Source: Theodoxus fluviatilis
Lineage: Eukaryota; Mollusca; Gastropoda; Cycloneritida; Neritidae
Assembly: GCA_034096865.1 (NCBI GenBank)
Contig: JAWQFJ010002858.1
Location: 145,001-198,217 of the forward strand
DNA length: 53,217 bases
Direction of reading: 5' to 3'
In this document: in pieces, positions 49,636 to 53,217 of the stretch
How positions within the stretch are numbered: position 1 is the first letter of the stretch
How the letters are laid out: each line of letters begins with the position of its first letter
Made by a program: the position numbers and the translations under genes
Notes under the pieces: generated by a model
Databases searched by the model: none
What the model was told of the DNA's origin: nothing
Seen by the model: only the letters and a program-made list of their open reading frames with translations

Positions 49636-49804
49636 GCCTGTCTGACTGTGTGTCTGTCTGTCTGTCTGTCTGTCTGTCTGGGCTTCTGTCTGTCTGTCTC
49701 TCTGTCTCTGTCTCTCTGTCTCTCTCTCTCTCTCTGTCTCTCTGTCTCTCTTTCTCTCTCTCTCTATCTCTCTCTCTCTCTCTCTCTCTTTCTCTCCCCC
49801 CCCC
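49423..49804. repeat. (CT)n/(TATC)/(CCCT)n-(GTCT)n-(CT)n compound microsatellite
   Basis: About 380 bases of pyrimidine-rich simple repeat: CT with TATC breaks, six CCCT units (about 49508-49529), a long (GTCT)n block (49553-49700), CT again and a C9 run. The Cys-Leu-Ser-Val frames are artefacts. Confidence 0.97.
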
Positions 49805-51161
49805 CCAATCATTTTTTCATGAAAACTTGATTGCGCCTTGTTTGAGCTCCTATGGTAAATAAGGACTTAAAACAATGCTTTAACAAAACCCTTTCGTGAA
49901 AAAGCAGATAGGTAAAAACTCCCTGATATGAAGAAAGGAAAAGTAAGGAACAGTAAGAAAAGGATTACTCTTCACTGTAACGAAGCGCAAGGAAAATGGG
50001 GTTAATTACCGAAGGGAGGTAGTTGTCTGAAGGGCGGCAACTCCGGAAGGCGAAGTTAGGGAAGGAAGAGCAAGTGGAGTTTCAGGGGAGATAATCAGGG
50101 CGGGAGAGTGATCCCAAATACGGCAGGTTTGTTTTCTTGTGAGGAGAGGAACTTCTCAAGTGGGGAGTCTGGCAATCGGGAAGACAGGTTCAGACAGGTG
50201 GAGACACATCAAGCCTGCACTCACGTTGGGGGTCTTTTTAGCACCGGTGCACATGGAAAAAGTGACCCAATTGAAAATAATTACAAGTATGACGGAAGCA
50301 GAAAAAATAAGGATGAATGGATGGCATAGAAAAATAACCACACTGGAATGTAAACATTCAAAATAGTTTCACACCCGCGTGAGTCGATCGACACCATTTT
50401 AAACACGGTGCCACACGATGCTGTAATTGTATAAAACGGTGTGTTACAAGTTTGTGTCCAGTTTAGACATGAACAAATTATATTGTTGTAAACTTGTGTA
50501 AAAAGAAATCAGAAACCACAGTAAAAGCAAGAAAAGTCCCCCCACCCCCACCCCCACCTCCATCCCCCCCCCCCCCTTCTGTTATGAGTTAATTTATTTA
50601 AATCAGTCTTAAGCTAAGAAAATGCACTAAATCAGGGAGATTTTCTGTCTTGGGTATGATATGAGACGCATTCAGTCCGTGCGTATGTCAAGTTAAAAAA
50701 GAGCAAGGATAATTTCCAGCCTTTCTGGGTACGAACAGTGGAGGGGAATTTTTTTTCAGACCTCCCACGTTTTCTCAGAACGCGAGCACCTTGCAGACTC
50801 ATCAAGCCGACCTCATTCCGAAGGAGAAACTGCTAGGAAATCTAAAACCTCACCTCTGTTTGTTTGAGGTAATGAACCACACGCTCTAAAAAATTATACC
50901 ACCCTGCTTAGAAATGGGCTTCCTTGAAGCTTGCAGCCGCCAATTCAGTGACTCCGTGTTGGTACAGCGGATGGTAGTGGAGATGTAGTCTTGCGATAGA
51001 AATTATTCGATACACTCAGGGAGGTACATATAAGATGTACCTACTTATACACATTGCTAGACTAAGAAATCACACACGTGCACGCACATACGTAAAAGTG
51101 TGAAAATGCCGAATTTGACATAGCAACAGACAGCAGAGCAAATAATCTGGGTATGCATGCA
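49805..51161. other. Unassigned stretch with a C-rich patch
   Basis: No supported gene. A C-rich tract (ccccccacccccacccccac, 50537-50578) could form an i-motif with a G-quadruplex on the other strand. Confidence 0.5.
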
Positions 51162-51254
51162 CACAAACACACACACAGGCACACACAGAGACGCACGCAC
51201 GCGCGCGCGCGCACACACACATACAAACATGCCCACATACGCGTATAAAACACA

Positions 51255-51293
<39 letters not shown>

Positions 51294-51298
51294 CACAC

Positions 51299-51356
<58 letters not shown>

Positions 51357-51600
51357 GCATGCACACCAGACACACACACGCACACACACACACACTACAC
51401 ACACACGCACACACACACTACACACACACAATACACACACACACAATACACACACACTGCTCACGCGTGCACACACACACAAACACACACACACACACAC
51501 AACACACACACACACAATACACACACATACACAAACACACACACACACACTGCACGCACATGCACACTACACACACAACACACACGCACACACACAGCCA
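51162..51600. repeat. (CA)n/(TA)n compound microsatellite
   Basis: Broken CA/CG repeats around an uninterrupted (TA)n of about 52 bases (51301-51352). The TA block could extrude as a cruciform, and the ACGC/CACA blocks have Z-DNA potential. Confidence 0.96.
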
Positions 51601-53054
51601 GTTTTTAAATGCTGCCTATACAAAATATTGAAATTGGTGCAAGTGCTTCTGGTTAAAATACAAATGTATTCCTTATTAATCGAATAACGATTCACTGCAG
51701 TACGGGGAGACACTTTTGAGTAATCCGTAAGACGTCACCTGTGTAAATAAATATGTAATTTTACATGTAATTCTCATCAATAACTGTGTTGAAATGATGA
51801 CAAAGTGCAAGCTGGTTTTATACCAGACACAAATACATTTGTACAGTACGCAAGGAAAACAGTTCCTGATGCTCTGAAAGTGACACAACGGGAAGCACTC
51901 AATTATGAAACACCTCCTGGTGTTAAACACACAAAAATCTTAGATTACTTTTAAACACATGAAAAAGCTATAGTAAGAAGTGCTCGACGACGCAGATAAA
52001 ATATCAGACTCATACGAAACGCAGTGTGTAAATGCAGTCGAGCAAAAAACAAAATGGTAACGCCGTTTCGACAGTCCAACTGTCACATTCCAACTTTTAA
52101 AATATATAACTAAATATTAAAAAAGCGAGACACTGTATCAAATCTTGGCTTGTAGACTCAGAAGCAAGAGGACTGAAACTAAAGCTACAACAGCTTTTTA
52201 ATTTCAAAACCGGTCTCTGAAGCAAACAATTTCTTTTAAGATGCTGCATCATTTTCAACAAAATGATGGTGCAGGTTTCAAATGATTTTTGGGTGAGACA
52301 CAGGTCTCCTCACAACATACGGGCACTTTAATGCGACGCGAAGAGGCAGGATACTTGGTCACAGGCATTTTTTTTCTCAGTGCTCTAACAGATTTACAAC
52401 AAATGTCTTTCGGAGAGAAAAAGAAGAAGGATGACATGATTTCAGACATTTTTTTTAATAAGCTAGTTTCGCACAAGGAGGTACACAGAAATGTCATCGC
52501 ATTACACCACAGCCCACTATCTTCGTTTCGTCGTGTAGACTTGCAAAAGTGAAAATTTGAAAGTCATACAATATATGATATATATTATAGCGCACGTGCG
52601 CACGCACACATAAACTCGCGCACACGCACGCATGCACAGCCATCCATGCAAAGACATGACCGCATTTATATAATTATTAGATCAGGTCCATTTGATATCG
52701 TATCTGACTTTATACATTTTTTTTGCAGTCAGATATATTTTGTGGAGAGAAAATATCTTTGATAAGGTCAGAATGGTGGGCGCTGCTTGAGACTGGCATC
52801 ATCACAGACCTGCTTACACTCAAATACAAATAACAGTATACTTTAACCTCTTGTATTCATCCGTACAAAACTCAGCACACCTGCCATGACTTCAAATTGG
52901 CAAAACTCTGCAGCACTGTACAGAGCCAGAGTTTGACATGTGTATACCATTATAGCAGGGTCCGCCAAGCATGACAGTGGTCAGAGTAGTTCCCTTGTAG
53001 GGTTTCATGTAGTGATCATGTGACAGTGTTGGGATGCTGACCAGCAAGGGAGGG
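51601..53054. other. Unassigned AT-rich stretch
   Basis: AT-rich DNA with no supported gene. A small CA/CG patch is at 52590-52637. Confidence 0.5.
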
Positions 53055-53217
53055 TTTACACATTTTTCCTACCAAAATACATGTGACCTTGACCAAGGTC
53101 AAGGTCATCCAAGGTCATGCAACACAAAGCTGTTAATTCAAGACATAGGAAGCACAATGGTGCTTATTGGCACTTTCTACCATGAGATATAGTCACTTTT
53201 AGTGGTTCACTACCCCA
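53055..53217 (+). mobile_element. Half-site-rich interspersed element, copy F, 5'-truncated, leaves the window
   Basis: The sequence starts abruptly at tttacacatttttcctacca, about 130 bases into the element, and runs to the right edge. It lacks the 5' half-site cluster, has tgaccttgaccaaggtcaag and otherwise follows the consensus. Whether the truncation is an insertion property or a later deletion cannot be seen. Confidence 0.88.

Overview
The window looks like intronic and intergenic DNA from an animal nuclear genome, most plausibly a gastropod or other mollusc. The reasons are very long (CT)n/(GA)n, (CA)n and (GTCT)n microsatellites, spliced coding exons with GT-AG borders, several decayed LINE types, a tRNA-like SINE, hAT and MITE-like DNA transposons, and large minisatellites. 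The taxon is an inference from general character only. There are no bacterial operons, no CRISPR array and no tRNA or rRNA gene that I can support.

The only host protein-coding sequence I can support is two consecutive exons of one minus-strand gene, at 7992-7907 and 2159-2015. Their codons join in phase across a 5.7 kb intron and encode part of the F-BAR domain of an FCHSD/Nervous-wreck-type protein, a curved-membrane-binding endocytic adaptor. No upstream exon was found to the right and none downstream to the left, so most of the 53 kb may be intron or flank of this gene.

Layout: 1-1970 holds microsatellites and an unassigned stretch. 2015-7992 holds the two exons and an intron carrying a 2.3 kb internally deleted hAT-like transposon (5269-7567) with inverted termini and a target duplication. 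8.2-10.2 kb is microsatellite-rich. 10952-11810 is a MITE-like element with about 220-bp inverted arms, followed 28 bp later by a 5.9 kb minisatellite (11839-17786; 47-bp unit plus a 28-bp deleted variant). 20944-21240 is a 33-bp minisatellite. 22039-23738 is a 1.7 kb element with inverted termini. 32141-32860 is an indel-free 20-bp minisatellite. 39.97-43.77 kb is a LINE with an inverted 5' part (twin-priming structure) broken by three nested insertions. 45.9-48.6 kb is a pile of further mobile-element pieces.

The most striking feature is a non-coding ~850-bp interspersed element present six times (18034, 26073, 37138, 40215, 45963, 53055), all in the same orientation. It is packed with AGGTCA/TGACCT hexamers, many as TCAAGGTCA or AGGTCAAGGTCA, which are the binding-site types of ERR, FTZ-F1/NR5A and related nuclear receptors. 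One copy sits inside the LINE reading frame, which fixes its borders. Another is a mosaic of two subfamilies. Nothing here shows that the genes work together as a pathway; the window is mainly a record of repeat invasion around one membrane-adaptor gene.
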